Shown: positions 8,170 to 14,719 of the stretch, piece by piece | Numbering within the stretch: position 1 is the first letter of the stretch | Layout of the letters: the number at the start of each line of letters is the position of its first letter | Assembly: GCA_013151655.1 (NCBI GenBank) | Contig: JAADHX010000113.1 | Location: 1 to 17,668, forward strand | DNA: 17,668 nucleotides | Reading direction: 5' to 3' | Source of the DNA: Actinomycetota bacterium | GTDB taxonomy: Bacteria; Actinomycetota; Acidimicrobiia; Acidimicrobiales; Poriferisodalaceae | Position numbers and translations under genes: made by a program | The notes under the pieces: generated by a model | Told to the model about the DNA's origin: nothing | The model's database searches: none | What the model saw: the letters and a program-made list of their open reading frames with translations, nothing else

Positions 8170-8943
8170 ATGATCTGGCCCATCTTCAGAGACAGGCCTA
8201 AGGCCAAGAACGACTCGGTTCGTTTCGGAGTCGACGTTGGCGGTTCTGGCATCAAGGGCGCGCCGGTGAACCTCAGCAAAGGAGCCCTCAACACCGAACG
8301 GCTGCGCATAACGACACCACAGCCCGCGACTCCAGAAGCAGTAGCGACAACCATGGCTGAGGTCGTAGCGCACTTCGAGTGGTCTGGCCCTGTGGGTTGT
8401 ACCTTCCCAGGCGTTGTGCAGCATGGCGTTGTCTACTCTGCGGCCAACATGGATTCGTCGTGGCGCGACACTGATGCGGCTGGACTCTTCAGTGATGCCT
8501 GTGGCCTACCGGTAACAGTTCGGAACGATGCCGACGCCGCCGGAGTCGCCGAGATGCGGTATGGGGCCGGCCGCGGTCAGACAGGAACCGTGCTCATCAC
8601 AACCTTCGGAACTGGTATTGGCACTTGTCTGTTTGTCGATGGGGTGCTGGTGCCAAACATGGAGCTCGGCCACATCGAGATCGATGGCGTCGACGCCGAG
8701 ACGATGGCCGCGTCGCGTTGGCGCAAGGCACACGGCCTGACCTGGGACGAATGGGGCGATCGGGTCAATCGTTACCTGCGGACGGTCGAGCGTCTCGTGT
8801 GGCCAGACCTCATCATCGTCGGCGGGGGAGTGTCGCGACGCCATCACAAGTTCTTCGCTCGCTTGAACACACGAACACCGATTGTGGCCGCCGAACTCCG
8901 CAATGACGCCGGCATTATCGGAGCAGCTCTGTCGGTCGTGTAA
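8170..8943 (+). CDS. ppgK: Polyphosphate glucokinase (ROK family)
   Basis: PpgK phosphorylates glucose to glucose-6-phosphate using inorganic polyphosphate (often also ATP) in the cytoplasm. With this start the protein has 257 aa, normal for the family. Visible motifs are the phosphate-binding FGVDVGGSGIKG at 19-30, GPVGCTFPGVV, VRNDADAAGVAEMRYGAGRG with the likely catalytic Asp D120, TTFGTGIGTC with GTGIG at 147-151, ELGHIEIDG at 165-173, and DLIIVGGGVSRRHHKF near the end. The zinc Cys cluster of repressor-type ROK proteins is absent, as expected for PpgK. The frame is open back to a GTG at 8107, but that start would overlap the methyltransferase gene. ATG 8170 has GGGAA at 8159-8163 with 6-nt spacing and fits family length, so it is preferred. 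It is probably in the same transcript as the methyltransferase. Confidence 0.93.
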   Translation: MIWPIFRDRPKAKNDSVRFGVDVGGSGIKGAPVNLSKGALNTERLRITTPQPATPEAVATTMAEVVAHFEWSGPVGCTFPGVVQHGVVYSAANMDSSWRDTDAAGLFSDACGLPVTVRNDADAAGVAEMRYGAGRGQTGTVLITTFGTGIGTCLFVDGVLVPNMELGHIEIDGVDAETMAASRWRKAHGLTWDEWGDRVNRYLRTVERLVWPDLIIVGGGVSRRHHKFFARLNTRTPIVAAELRNDAGIIGAALSVV

Positions 8944-8948
8944 ACCAA

Positions 8949-8987
8949 CAGGTTCGGTTAGCATCGCGATGCACCACGGCAAGGGGT
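8949..8987 (+). promoter_or_regulatory. Probable acs promoter (-10 TAGCAT) and Shine-Dalgarno
   Basis: The 51-nt gap before acs contains CAGGTTCGG (8949-8957), then a -10-like TAGCAT at 8959-8964, which would start transcription near 8971 and give a leader of about 24 nt. A clear Shine-Dalgarno AAGGGG (8981-8986) stands 8 nt before the GTG start at 8995. No convincing -35 hexamer is visible. The same CAGGTTCGG word, 1 nt before a TAnnnT box, occurs before yajQ. Confidence 0.4.
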
Positions 8988-8994
8988 AACCGAC

Positions 8995-10986
8995 GTGTCC
9001 GAACCCACCATTGAGGACTATCAGATCGAGGATCGGACCTTTCCGCCCTCGCCAGAGTTCAAGGCCGCGGCCTTAGCCGCGGATCAGTCGTTGTACGAAG
9101 AAGCCGAAGCCGACCGGCTCGGCTTCTGGGCTAGGCAGGCGCGTGAGTTGCTCACTTGGTCTACTGATTTCGACACGGTTCTCGAGTGGGAGCTTCCCTA
9201 CGCCAAGTGGTTCCTTGGCGGCGAGCTCAACGTTGCTTACAACTGCCTCGATCGCCATGTCGAGGCTGGGCTTGGCGACAAGGTTGCGCTGCACTGGGAA
9301 GGCGAACCTGGCGACAAGCGCACCATCACGTATGCCGACCTTCTCGATGAGGTCTCGAAATTCGCCAACGTACTGAAGTCGTTGGGTGTCGAAAAGGGCG
9401 ATCGGGTCTGCATCTACATGCCGATGATTCCCGAGCTGCCGGTAGCGATGCTGGCTTGTGCGCGCATTGGAGCCCCCCACTCGATTGTGTTCGGCGGCTT
9501 CTCGGCCGATTCACTGTCCGACCGAATCGACGACGCCTCAGCCAAGATCGTTATCACTGCCGACGGCGGTTATCGCCGCGGTGATCCGTTCGCTCTCAAG
9601 CCAACGGTCGATGAGTCAGTTGCCGCCACATCGACGGTCGAGAACGTCGTGGTGGTTCAGCGCACCGGCCAAGACACCGACTGGAACGCCGCTGTCGACC
9701 ACTGGTACCACGACCTCATGGCCGACGCATCTGCGGATTGTCCGCCAGAACCAATGGACAGCGAAGACCTCCTCTACCTGCTCTATACGTCGGGTACGAC
9801 CGCCAAACCCAAGGGCATCATGCATACCACGGGTGGTTACCTCACTCAGGTGGCTTTCACCCATAAGTATGTGTTCGACCTTCGTCCAGAAACCGACGTG
9901 TACTGGTGCGCGGCCGACATTGGCTGGGTCACTGGTCACAGCTACATCGTTTATGGGCCGCTCACCAATGGCGCTACGTCGGTCATGTACGAAGGCACTC
10001 CAGACACGCCCCGCGAAGAGATGCGAGTTGGCGAGCGGTCCGAGTGGTCGAAGGATCGACTGTGGGACATCATCGATCGGTATGGGGTAACCCAGCTTTA
10101 CACCGCTCCCACCGCCATACGCACCTTTATGAAGTGGGGTGCTCAGGAGCTACAGCGCCACGATCTGTCTTCGTTGCGTGTTCTTGGCACCGTCGGCGAG
10201 CCGATTAATCCAGAAGCGTGGATGTGGTACCACGAACACGTTGGTCATGAACGTTGCCCGATTGTCGATACTTGGTGGCAGACCGAGACCGGTGCGAACA
10301 TGATTACGCCGCTGCCTGGGGTAACGACCACTAAACCTGGGTCGGCATGTCATGCCATACCTGGCGTGGTTGTTGAGGTAGTCGACGATGCCGGCAACAA
10401 GATCGAGCGCGGTGGTGGCTATCTCCCCATCACCGAGCCGTGGCCATCGATGTTGCGAGGTATCTGGGGCGATCCCGACAGGTACATGTCCACCTACTGG
10501 ACCGAATACGAAGGTCGCTACTTCGCAGGCGATGGCGTCAAGATCGACGACGACGGCTACCTGTGGCTGTTGGGTCGTGTCGACGACGTAATGAACGTCT
10601 CGGGTCACCGCATCTCGACTGCCGAGGTCGAGTCGGCGCTAGTCGATCACCCGGCAGTGGCCGAGGCAGCCGTTGTCGGGGCCAACGATGCGACCACTGG
10701 CCAGGCCATCGTCGGCTACACGATTCTTATAGGTGACGTCACCGCCACCGACGACCTGCGCGAAGAGATCCGCCAACATGTAGGTAAAAAGCTCGGTGCC
10801 ATCGCCCGGCCGCGAGCCGTGGTGCTGGTGCCAGACTTGCCTAAGACTCGATCTGGCAAGATCATGCGGCGCCTACTTCGCGATGTAGCCGAAGGTCGAA
10901 CTCTCGGCGACACCACCACCCTCGCCGACGCGTCAGTTGTCGAAGAGATCCGCAACCGCGCCGAACAGTCACCCCAAGAGGACTAA
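8995..10986 (+). CDS. acs: Acetyl-CoA synthetase (acetate--CoA ligase, AMP-forming)
   Basis: The protein converts acetate, ATP and CoA to acetyl-CoA, AMP and diphosphate through acetyl-AMP. At 663 aa it is the usual size, and its residue numbers run 13 ahead of Salmonella Acs. Motifs: P-loop-like YTSGTTAKPKG at 264-274 (Ala in place of the usual Gly before KPKG); DTWWQTETG at 425-433, whose Trp pair restricts the acyl pocket to acetate-sized substrates; GDG with D513 (ribose contact); GRVDDVMNVSGHR with R528 and the hinge for domain rotation; and PKTRSGKIMRRLLR with the catalytic lysine K622, the residue commonly acetylated to switch Acs off. The N-terminal EFKAAALAADQSLYEEAEADRLGFWARQA matches the Acs N-terminal domain. 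GTG is the start, with AAGGGG 8 nt upstream. Propionate as main substrate is less likely but not excluded. Confidence 0.93.
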   Translation: MSEPTIEDYQIEDRTFPPSPEFKAAALAADQSLYEEAEADRLGFWARQARELLTWSTDFDTVLEWELPYAKWFLGGELNVAYNCLDRHVEAGLGDKVALHWEGEPGDKRTITYADLLDEVSKFANVLKSLGVEKGDRVCIYMPMIPELPVAMLACARIGAPHSIVFGGFSADSLSDRIDDASAKIVITADGGYRRGDPFALKPTVDESVAATSTVENVVVVQRTGQDTDWNAAVDHWYHDLMADASADCPPEPMDSEDLLYLLYTSGTTAKPKGIMHTTGGYLTQVAFTHKYVFDLRPETDVYWCAADIGWVTGHSYIVYGPLTNGATSVMYEGTPDTPREEMRVGERSEWSKDRLWDIIDRYGVTQLYTAPTAIRTFMKWGAQELQRHDLSSLRVLGTVGEPINPEAWMWYHEHVGHERCPIVDTWWQTETGANMITPLPGVTTTKPGSACHAIPGVVVEVVDDAGNKIERGGGYLPITEPWPSMLRGIWGDPDRYMSTYWTEYEGRYFAGDGVKIDDDGYLWLLGRVDDVMNVSGHRISTAEVESALVDHPAVAEAAVVGANDATTGQAIVGYTILIGDVTATDDLREEIRQHVGKKLGAIARPRAVVLVPDLPKTRSGKIMRRLLRDVAEGRTLGDTTTLADASVVEEIRNRAEQSPQED

Positions 10987-11043
10987 CCCCGGCCAGCGGA
11001 AACAGCGATGGAACGGGCGGCCCTTCGATTGCGTTGAATAGAC

Positions 11044-11076
11044 AAAGGAGTTCGCGCCTCTGAGCGCGAGAACAAG
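11044..11076 (+). promoter_or_regulatory. htpX leader: strong Shine-Dalgarno separated from ATG by a GC hairpin
   Basis: AAGGAG at 11044-11049 is a near-perfect Shine-Dalgarno but lies 27 nt before the htpX ATG, too far for normal use, and there is no ATG, GTG or TTG in frame between them. The intervening 20 nt form a hairpin: TCGCGC (11052-11057) pairs perfectly with GCGCGA (11064-11069) across a 6-nt loop, flanked by a T/G wobble. If folded, the Shine-Dalgarno would sit about 6-7 nt from the ATG. Weak -10-like bases (GTTGAATAG, about 11032-11040) lie just upstream. The structure is read directly; its function is inference. Confidence 0.45.
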
Positions 11077-11919
11077 ATGAAGAACACTGCTAAAACGACC
11101 GTTCTGCTGGCAGGGATGGCTGGTCTCATCCTGGCCATCTCCAGCGCGTTTGGTCCAAGCGGACTCATCATCGGGGTGATCATTGCCTTTGTAATGGTGG
11201 GCGGTTCGTACTGGTTCAGCGACACGCTGGCCATAAAGTCGGCCAAAGCCATCGAGCTACAAGTTGGTCAACTGCCCGAATATTGGACCATCATGCGCGA
11301 GTTGGCCGAGCGCGGAAACCAGCCGATGCCCAAGCTCTACGTGAGCCCCGACCCCCAACCAAACGCGTTCGCGACGGGCCGCAACCCAAGCCACGCCGCC
11401 GTGTGTATTACCCAAGGGCTCGTCCAGCATCTCGATTGGTACGAGATTCGTGGTGTTCTCGCCCACGAGATGGCTCATATTAAGAACCGCGACATTCTCA
11501 TCGGTTCGGTGGCAGCTGCTATTGCCACCGCAATCACCTTCACTGCCCGGATGGCCCAGTTCGCGGCAATCTTTGGTGGGGGAGGCCGTGGACGCGATCG
11601 CAACATTTTCGCCGAGCTCGCACTCATCATCGTGGCCCCCATAGCGGCACTCGTGTTGCAGATGGCCATATCTAGGAGCCGCGAGTTTCAAGCCGACCGC
11701 ACTGCGGCTCGCACCCTTGGCGACGGCGAGCCGCTGGCCAGAGCGCTTGAGAAACTCGAGCTTGGTACCCAACAGATTCGCGGCATCGCCGACCCTGCCC
11801 AAGCTCAGATGTATATCGCCAACCCACTAGCCGGCACTGGTGGCCTTCGCAGCCTGTTCTCCACCCATCCCAAAATGGACGAACGCATCCGTCGCCTTCG
11901 CGACCTCTCCTGGCAGTAA
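11077..11919 (+). CDS. htpX: Zinc metalloprotease HtpX (M48B family membrane protease)
   Basis: HtpX is a membrane-bound zinc endopeptidase that degrades misfolded membrane proteins and is usually stress induced. This 280-aa protein has the family layout: MKNTAKTTVLLAGMAG start, two N-terminal membrane helices (about 7-25 and 29-47), the zinc motif HEMAH at 130-134 (H130, E131 catalytic, H134), then a hydrophobic pair (about 143-167 and 179-199), the third zinc ligand E203 in SREFQADR with D207, and a C-terminal FSTHPKMDERIRRL motif. Start ATG 11077 is fixed by the family-typical MKNT N-terminus. The leader carries a hairpin between the Shine-Dalgarno and the ATG. It stands between acs and tRNA-Tyr with gaps on both sides, so it is probably its own transcription unit. 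Confidence 0.95.
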   Translation: MKNTAKTTVLLAGMAGLILAISSAFGPSGLIIGVIIAFVMVGGSYWFSDTLAIKSAKAIELQVGQLPEYWTIMRELAERGNQPMPKLYVSPDPQPNAFATGRNPSHAAVCITQGLVQHLDWYEIRGVLAHEMAHIKNRDILIGSVAAAIATAITFTARMAQFAAIFGGGGRGRDRNIFAELALIIVAPIAALVLQMAISRSREFQADRTAARTLGDGEPLARALEKLELGTQQIRGIADPAQAQMYIANPLAGTGGLRSLFSTHPKMDERIRRLRDLSWQ

Positions 11920-11979
11920 CTTTCAGCGGCTTCGCGCCTTTGGGGCCCTCGCGGCGCTGTTGACTTTCAGCGGCTTCGC
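11919..11979 (+). repeat. 17-bp direct repeat, two copies 44 bp apart
   Basis: ACTTTCAGCGGCTTCGC occurs at 11919-11935 (overlapping the last base of the htpX stop) and again at 11963-11979. The 27 bp between copies is GC rich and contains CAGCG...CGCTG and GCGCC...GGCGC pairings, which could form a hairpin after htpX but have no T-run. Sequence beyond the second copy does not continue the repeat. It may be a small tandem-duplication remnant or paired binding sites. Confidence 0.6.
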
Positions 11980-12024
11980 AGGCGATGTTTCGGATTTGCG
12001 GTGCGGGGTTCGCTGTGAGCGCGC

Positions 12025-12030
12025 TATCGT
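12025..12030 (+). promoter_or_regulatory. Possible -10 box (TATCGT) for tRNA-Tyr
   Basis: TATCGT in the context GCGCTATCGT lies 15 nt before the first base of the tRNA, which would place the start of transcription near 12037 and give a short 5' leader for RNase P. It resembles the other -10-like boxes in this window (TAnnnT after a pyrimidine). No clear -35 is present, so this is tentative. Confidence 0.35.
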
Positions 12031-12044
12031 GACCATTCGGTTTT

Positions 12045-12127
12045 GGGTCGGTGCCCGAGTGGCCAATGGGAACGGGCTGTAAACCCGTCGGCTTACGCCT
12101 ACGGAGGTTCAAATCCTCCTCGGCCCA
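12045..12127 (+). tRNA. tRNA-Tyr (GTA anticodon)
   Basis: An 83-base cloverleaf can be drawn by eye. The acceptor is GGGTCGG (12045-12051) with TCGGCCC (12120-12126), including two G-U pairs. The D arm is CCCG...TGGG, and the anticodon stem ACGGG/CCCGT encloses loop CTGTAAA with anticodon GTA at 12079-12081. The long variable arm (GGC TTAC GCC) is as expected for a class II bacterial tRNA-Tyr. The T arm is GGAGG TTCAAAT CCTCC and the discriminator base is A12127. CTA follows rather than CCA, so the CCA tail is not encoded and must be added by the CCA-adding enzyme. An intrinsic terminator follows 8 nt later. Confidence 0.95.
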
Positions 12128-12135
12128 CTAAACCT

Positions 12136-12176
12136 GAGATGGCTCCCCGCTACGGCGGAGGGCCATCTCCAATTTT
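12136..12176 (+). terminator. Intrinsic terminator after tRNA-Tyr
   Basis: GAGATGGC (12136-12143) pairs perfectly with GCCATCTC (12162-12169). The 18 nt between continue the stem for seven positions with one C/A mismatch and a TACG tetraloop, making about 14 base pairs. It is followed by CAATTTT (T-run 12173-12176). The T-run is short but the hairpin is strong. It separates tRNA-Tyr from yajQ. Confidence 0.75.
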
Positions 12177-12193
12177 GGTCCACGAGTATCGAT

Positions 12194-12215
12194 CAGGTTC
12201 GGCTACCGTTCGCCT
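12194..12215 (+). promoter_or_regulatory. Probable leaderless promoter of yajQ (-10 TACCGT)
   Basis: TACCGT (12204-12209) ends 6 nt before the A of the yajQ ATG, so transcription starting at the usual distance would begin at or next to the ATG itself. There is no Shine-Dalgarno. CAGGTTCGG (12194-12202) precedes the box with a 1-nt gap, exactly as before acs. No -35 hexamer is evident. Confidence 0.5.
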
Positions 12216-12704
12216 ATGGCTTCGTTCGACGTGGTATCCGAAATTGACGATCAAGAGATTGGCAATGCGATCGATCAGGCATCGCGAGAGCTCGCACAAC
12301 GCTACGACTTCAGAGACACCCAGTCTTCGATCGAACTTAGCGACAAAGAGATCACCTTGGCGTCGATCTCAGAGGATCGGCTCAACGCCATCAAGGTGGT
12401 CCTCGAAGAGAAGATGGTCAGGCGCAAGGTGAGCCTGAAGGCCCTTTCTTATGGCGAGATTGAACCCGCAGCGGGTGGAACCGTGCGCCTGAAGATTGCC
12501 CTAGTGGCCGGTATCTCGTCCGACAAAGCCAAAGAGATCAACAAGTTCATCAAGGCTCTCGGCCACAAAGGTGTCCAGTCGCAGACCCAAGGCGAACAGG
12601 TCAGAGTTACCGCAAAGAAGCGCGATATCTTGCAAGACATAATTGCCTCCCTGAAGGACAGCGACCTCGACATCCCGTTGCAGTTCGAGAACTTCCGTAG
12701 CTAG
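12216..12704 (+). CDS. yajQ: YajQ family cyclic di-GMP-binding protein (DUF520)
   Basis: YajQ proteins are small cytoplasmic proteins with two ferredoxin-like/KH-type folds. Some bind cyclic di-GMP and act with transcription factors, while others have been linked to nucleic acids. The 162-aa length is typical. Signature stretches are MASFDVVSEIDDQEIGNAIDQ at the N-terminus, RYDFRDTQSSIEL at 29-41, the KVSLKALSYGEIEPA linker, the KEINKFIKALGHKGVQSQTQGEQVRVT repeat in the second domain, and the C-terminal DIPLQFENFRS. The start is set by the family N-terminus and a -10-like box only 6 nt upstream, so the mRNA is probably leaderless. The exact role in this organism is unknown; family assignment is firm. 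Confidence 0.95.
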   Translation: MASFDVVSEIDDQEIGNAIDQASRELAQRYDFRDTQSSIELSDKEITLASISEDRLNAIKVVLEEKMVRRKVSLKALSYGEIEPAAGGTVRLKIALVAGISSDKAKEINKFIKALGHKGVQSQTQGEQVRVTAKKRDILQDIIASLKDSDLDIPLQFENFRS

Positions 12705-12735
12705 CATTCGCAAGCGGGAGGGTCGATCTCGGCTG

Positions 12736-13266
12736 ATGCCTCAAATTGCGGTTCGGCCTGCCCGCTTGGCCGACGTCAATTCGGTAGCCGCCGTGCACCA
12801 CGCGTCGGCAGTCGTCGCGTTCGTCGACATCTTCCCACCAGCGTCGGTTCCCCCGACCGCCGAGTCGTTGCTGCCTGGATGGAGAATCCTCGTCGAGGGA
12901 CTCACCTCCAAGGTGTTCGTGGCCGAAGTGGACGACGTCGTCGTTGGAGTCGCTGCCGTAGCAGCCGATTCGAGTTTGCCAGCAGGTCTAGCGTTGAGTC
13001 GTCTGTACGTCCACCCGGACCGATGGGGTCAACGAGTTGGCGCGACTCTGCACGACGTGGCCATGGGGCTTGCTCGAAGTCTCGGCGCCGGGGCGATCAA
13101 CCTCTGGGTGCTTGAAGCCAACATTCGGGCTAGGTCGATGTATGAGAGCCGGGGCTGGGCGCTGATGCCCGGCCACGTGCTGAAGAACGACCCGCCCGAA
13201 GTTGTCGACGTGCTCTACCAATTTGACCTGACTACGTCCGGCCTAGCGAAGCACGGCGTCGGCTAG
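12736..13266 (+). CDS. GNAT family N-acetyltransferase
   Basis: This 176-aa protein has the fold signature of Gcn5-related N-acetyltransferases, which transfer the acetyl group of acetyl-CoA to an amine. It starts with the beta1-alpha1 pattern IAVRPARLADVNSVAAVHHAS. Motif A is LSRLYVHPDRWGQRVGATLHDVA (about residues 91-113), with the acetyl-CoA pyrophosphate loop R-W-G-Q-R-V-G-A. Motif B is INLWVLEANIRARSMYESRGWA (about 131-152). The substrate cannot be told. It lies 31 nt after yajQ with no terminator, so may share its transcript. GGGAGGG (12715-12721) is 14 nt from the ATG, a long spacing. Its TAG stop overlaps the stop of trpB2 on the other strand. Confidence 0.88.
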   Translation: MPQIAVRPARLADVNSVAAVHHASAVVAFVDIFPPASVPPTAESLLPGWRILVEGLTSKVFVAEVDDVVVGVAAVAADSSLPAGLALSRLYVHPDRWGQRVGATLHDVAMGLARSLGAGAINLWVLEANIRARSMYESRGWALMPGHVLKNDPPEVVDVLYQFDLTTSGLAKHGVG

Positions 13267-14633
13267 CCCAGAACTGGCACGGTCTTCATGGCCTCGTTGA
13301 CAGCCTCGTCGGGTAGGTCGTAGTCGACCATATCGTCGTTCAGGTACGCGTCGTAGGCCGCCAGGTCGAGGTGTCCGTGGCCGCAGAGCGCGGTGAGGAT
13401 GACCTTGTCTTCTCCGGACTCCTTGCAGGCAAGTGCTTCGCGGATGGCGGCGGCCAAAGCATGAGTGGGTTCTGGCGCGGGGACGATGCCCTCGGTCTTG
13501 GCGAACTTGATGGCGGCATCGAAACACTCCCGTTGAGGAATAGCGATTGCCTCCACCATTCCCTGGTCATACACGTGCGAAACGAGCGGGCTCATGCCGT
13601 GATAGCGCAGCCCCCCAGCGTGGATGGGGTCTGGGATGAAGCTGTGACCGAGCGTGTGCATCTTCAGCAGCGGGGTCATTCCTGCCGTGTCGCCAAAGTC
13701 GTAGCGATACTCGCCGCGAGTCAGAGATGGACAAGCCGCCGGTTCCACACAGCGGATGGTTGGATTCATGTTCCCGGCCATCTTCTCGCGCATGAATGGG
13801 AAGGCAAGCCCTCCGAAGTTCGATCCTCCGCCGGTGCAGCCGACCAAAAGGTCTGGCACCTCATCGACCTTGGCTAGTTGAAGTAGGGCCTCTTCACCGA
13901 TGATGGTCTGGTGCATGAGCACATGGTTCAGCACCGAACCAAGCGCGTAACGCGCTTCGGGGTCGGCAACACACATGGCTACGGCTTCGGAGATCGCGAT
14001 ACCGAGCGATCCTGGGTGGTCCGGGTTCTCGGCCAGTAGCGAACGGCCAAACTCGGTGATCTCTGAAGGGCTTGAATGGACAGTTGCTCCCCAGATTTCC
14101 ATCATTGTTCGCCGGTGGGGCTTGGCTCGATACGACGCCGCCACCTGCCAGACTTCGAGTTCCATGCCGTACTGGGCGGTGGCGAAGGCCAGAGCGCTTC
14201 CCCACTGACCGGCGCCTGTTTCGGTAGTCAGCTTCTTGATGCCCTCTTTGTGGTTGTAGTAGGCCTGAGGCACAGACGTGTTGGGCTTGTGTGAACCGGC
14301 TGGGCTAACGCCTTCGTACTTGTAGTAGATGCGAGCGGGAGTATCGAGCATCTCCTCCAGGCGTCTGGCCCGAAACAGTGGGCTCGGGCGCCAGATTTTG
14401 TATATGTCGAGCACTTCTCCAGGAATATCGATGTAACGCTCGGTGGTCACCTCCTGTTCGATGAGAGCCATCGGAAACAGCGGCGCGAAGTCCTCAGGTC
14501 CAGCAGGTTCGTGAGTACCTGGATGTAGCGCCGGTGGGGGCGGTACTGGAAGGTCGGCCACGAGGTTGTACCACTGAGTGGGCATCTCGGACTCGTCGAG
14601 AAGGATCTTCTTGGGTGTGTTCTTGGTCGCCAT
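13263..14633 (-). CDS. trpB2: Tryptophan synthase beta subunit-like PLP enzyme, TrpB2 type
   Basis: TrpB2 is the stand-alone branch of the tryptophan synthase beta family, making Trp from indole with serine or, in some members, O-phosphoserine. With this start it has 456 aa, as usual for TrpB2 and about 50 more than TrpB1. Motifs are KILLDESEMPTQWYNLVADLP (TrpB2-type N-terminus), YYKYEGVSPAGSHKPNTS with the PLP Schiff-base lysine K116, TTETGAGQWGSALA, VGCTGGGSNFGGLAFPF (phosphate-binding glycine loop), CVEPAACPSLTRGEY and the HAGGLRYHGMSPL segment. The frame is open up to 14678, but MATKNTPKK at 14633 matches family starts and has a -10-like TATGGT 7 nt upstream. No trpA, trpB or other trp gene is nearby. 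It is convergent with the upstream GNAT gene. Confidence 0.92.
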   Translation of the reverse strand: MATKNTPKKILLDESEMPTQWYNLVADLPVPPPPALHPGTHEPAGPEDFAPLFPMALIEQEVTTERYIDIPGEVLDIYKIWRPSPLFRARRLEEMLDTPARIYYKYEGVSPAGSHKPNTSVPQAYYNHKEGIKKLTTETGAGQWGSALAFATAQYGMELEVWQVAASYRAKPHRRTMMEIWGATVHSSPSEITEFGRSLLAENPDHPGSLGIAISEAVAMCVADPEARYALGSVLNHVLMHQTIIGEEALLQLAKVDEVPDLLVGCTGGGSNFGGLAFPFMREKMAGNMNPTIRCVEPAACPSLTRGEYRYDFGDTAGMTPLLKMHTLGHSFIPDPIHAGGLRYHGMSPLVSHVYDQGMVEAIAIPQRECFDAAIKFAKTEGIVPAPEPTHALAAAIREALACKESGEDKVILTALCGHGHLDLAAYDAYLNDDMVDYDLPDEAVNEAMKTVPVLG

Positions 14634-14646
14634 GGCTCGCACCATA
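14634..14646 (-). promoter_or_regulatory. Probable leaderless promoter of trpB2 (-10 TATGGT)
   Basis: On the minus strand TATGGT occupies 14646-14641 and is followed by 7 nt and then the ATG at 14633. This places the transcription start at or next to the ATG, and no Shine-Dalgarno is visible. The 86-nt space to the divergent GNAT gene also holds the 8-bp palindrome CGCTAGCG (14666-14673). Confidence 0.45.
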
Positions 14647-14703
14647 GTGGCCATTGTCACATCCGCGCTAGCGAGCACAGGTGCCCGCGATGGCTGTGAC
14701 GGC

Positions 14704-14709
14704 TAGCGT
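14704..14709 (+). promoter_or_regulatory. Possible -10 box (TAGCGT) of the divergent GNAT gene
   Basis: TAGCGT in the context GGCTAGCGT lies 10 nt before ATG 14720. It would give a leader of only a few bases, like the other promoters here. It shares the 7-mer GCTAGCG with the palindrome at 14666-14673, 36 bp upstream. If the gene began at 14681 this box would be inside the coding region. Confidence 0.35.
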
Positions 14710-14719
14710 TGGCCCTCGT

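Noticed and set aside
7782..8354. Minus-strand 190-aa open frame across the MidA-like/ppgK junction
   Set aside because: Both sense genes are strongly recognised here, and the antisense protein shows no domain, start-site signal or family resemblance.
14634..14678. Extended trpB2 start (15 extra N-terminal residues)
   Set aside because: The extra residues do not resemble the family N-terminus, and a -10-like box lies inside this stretch.
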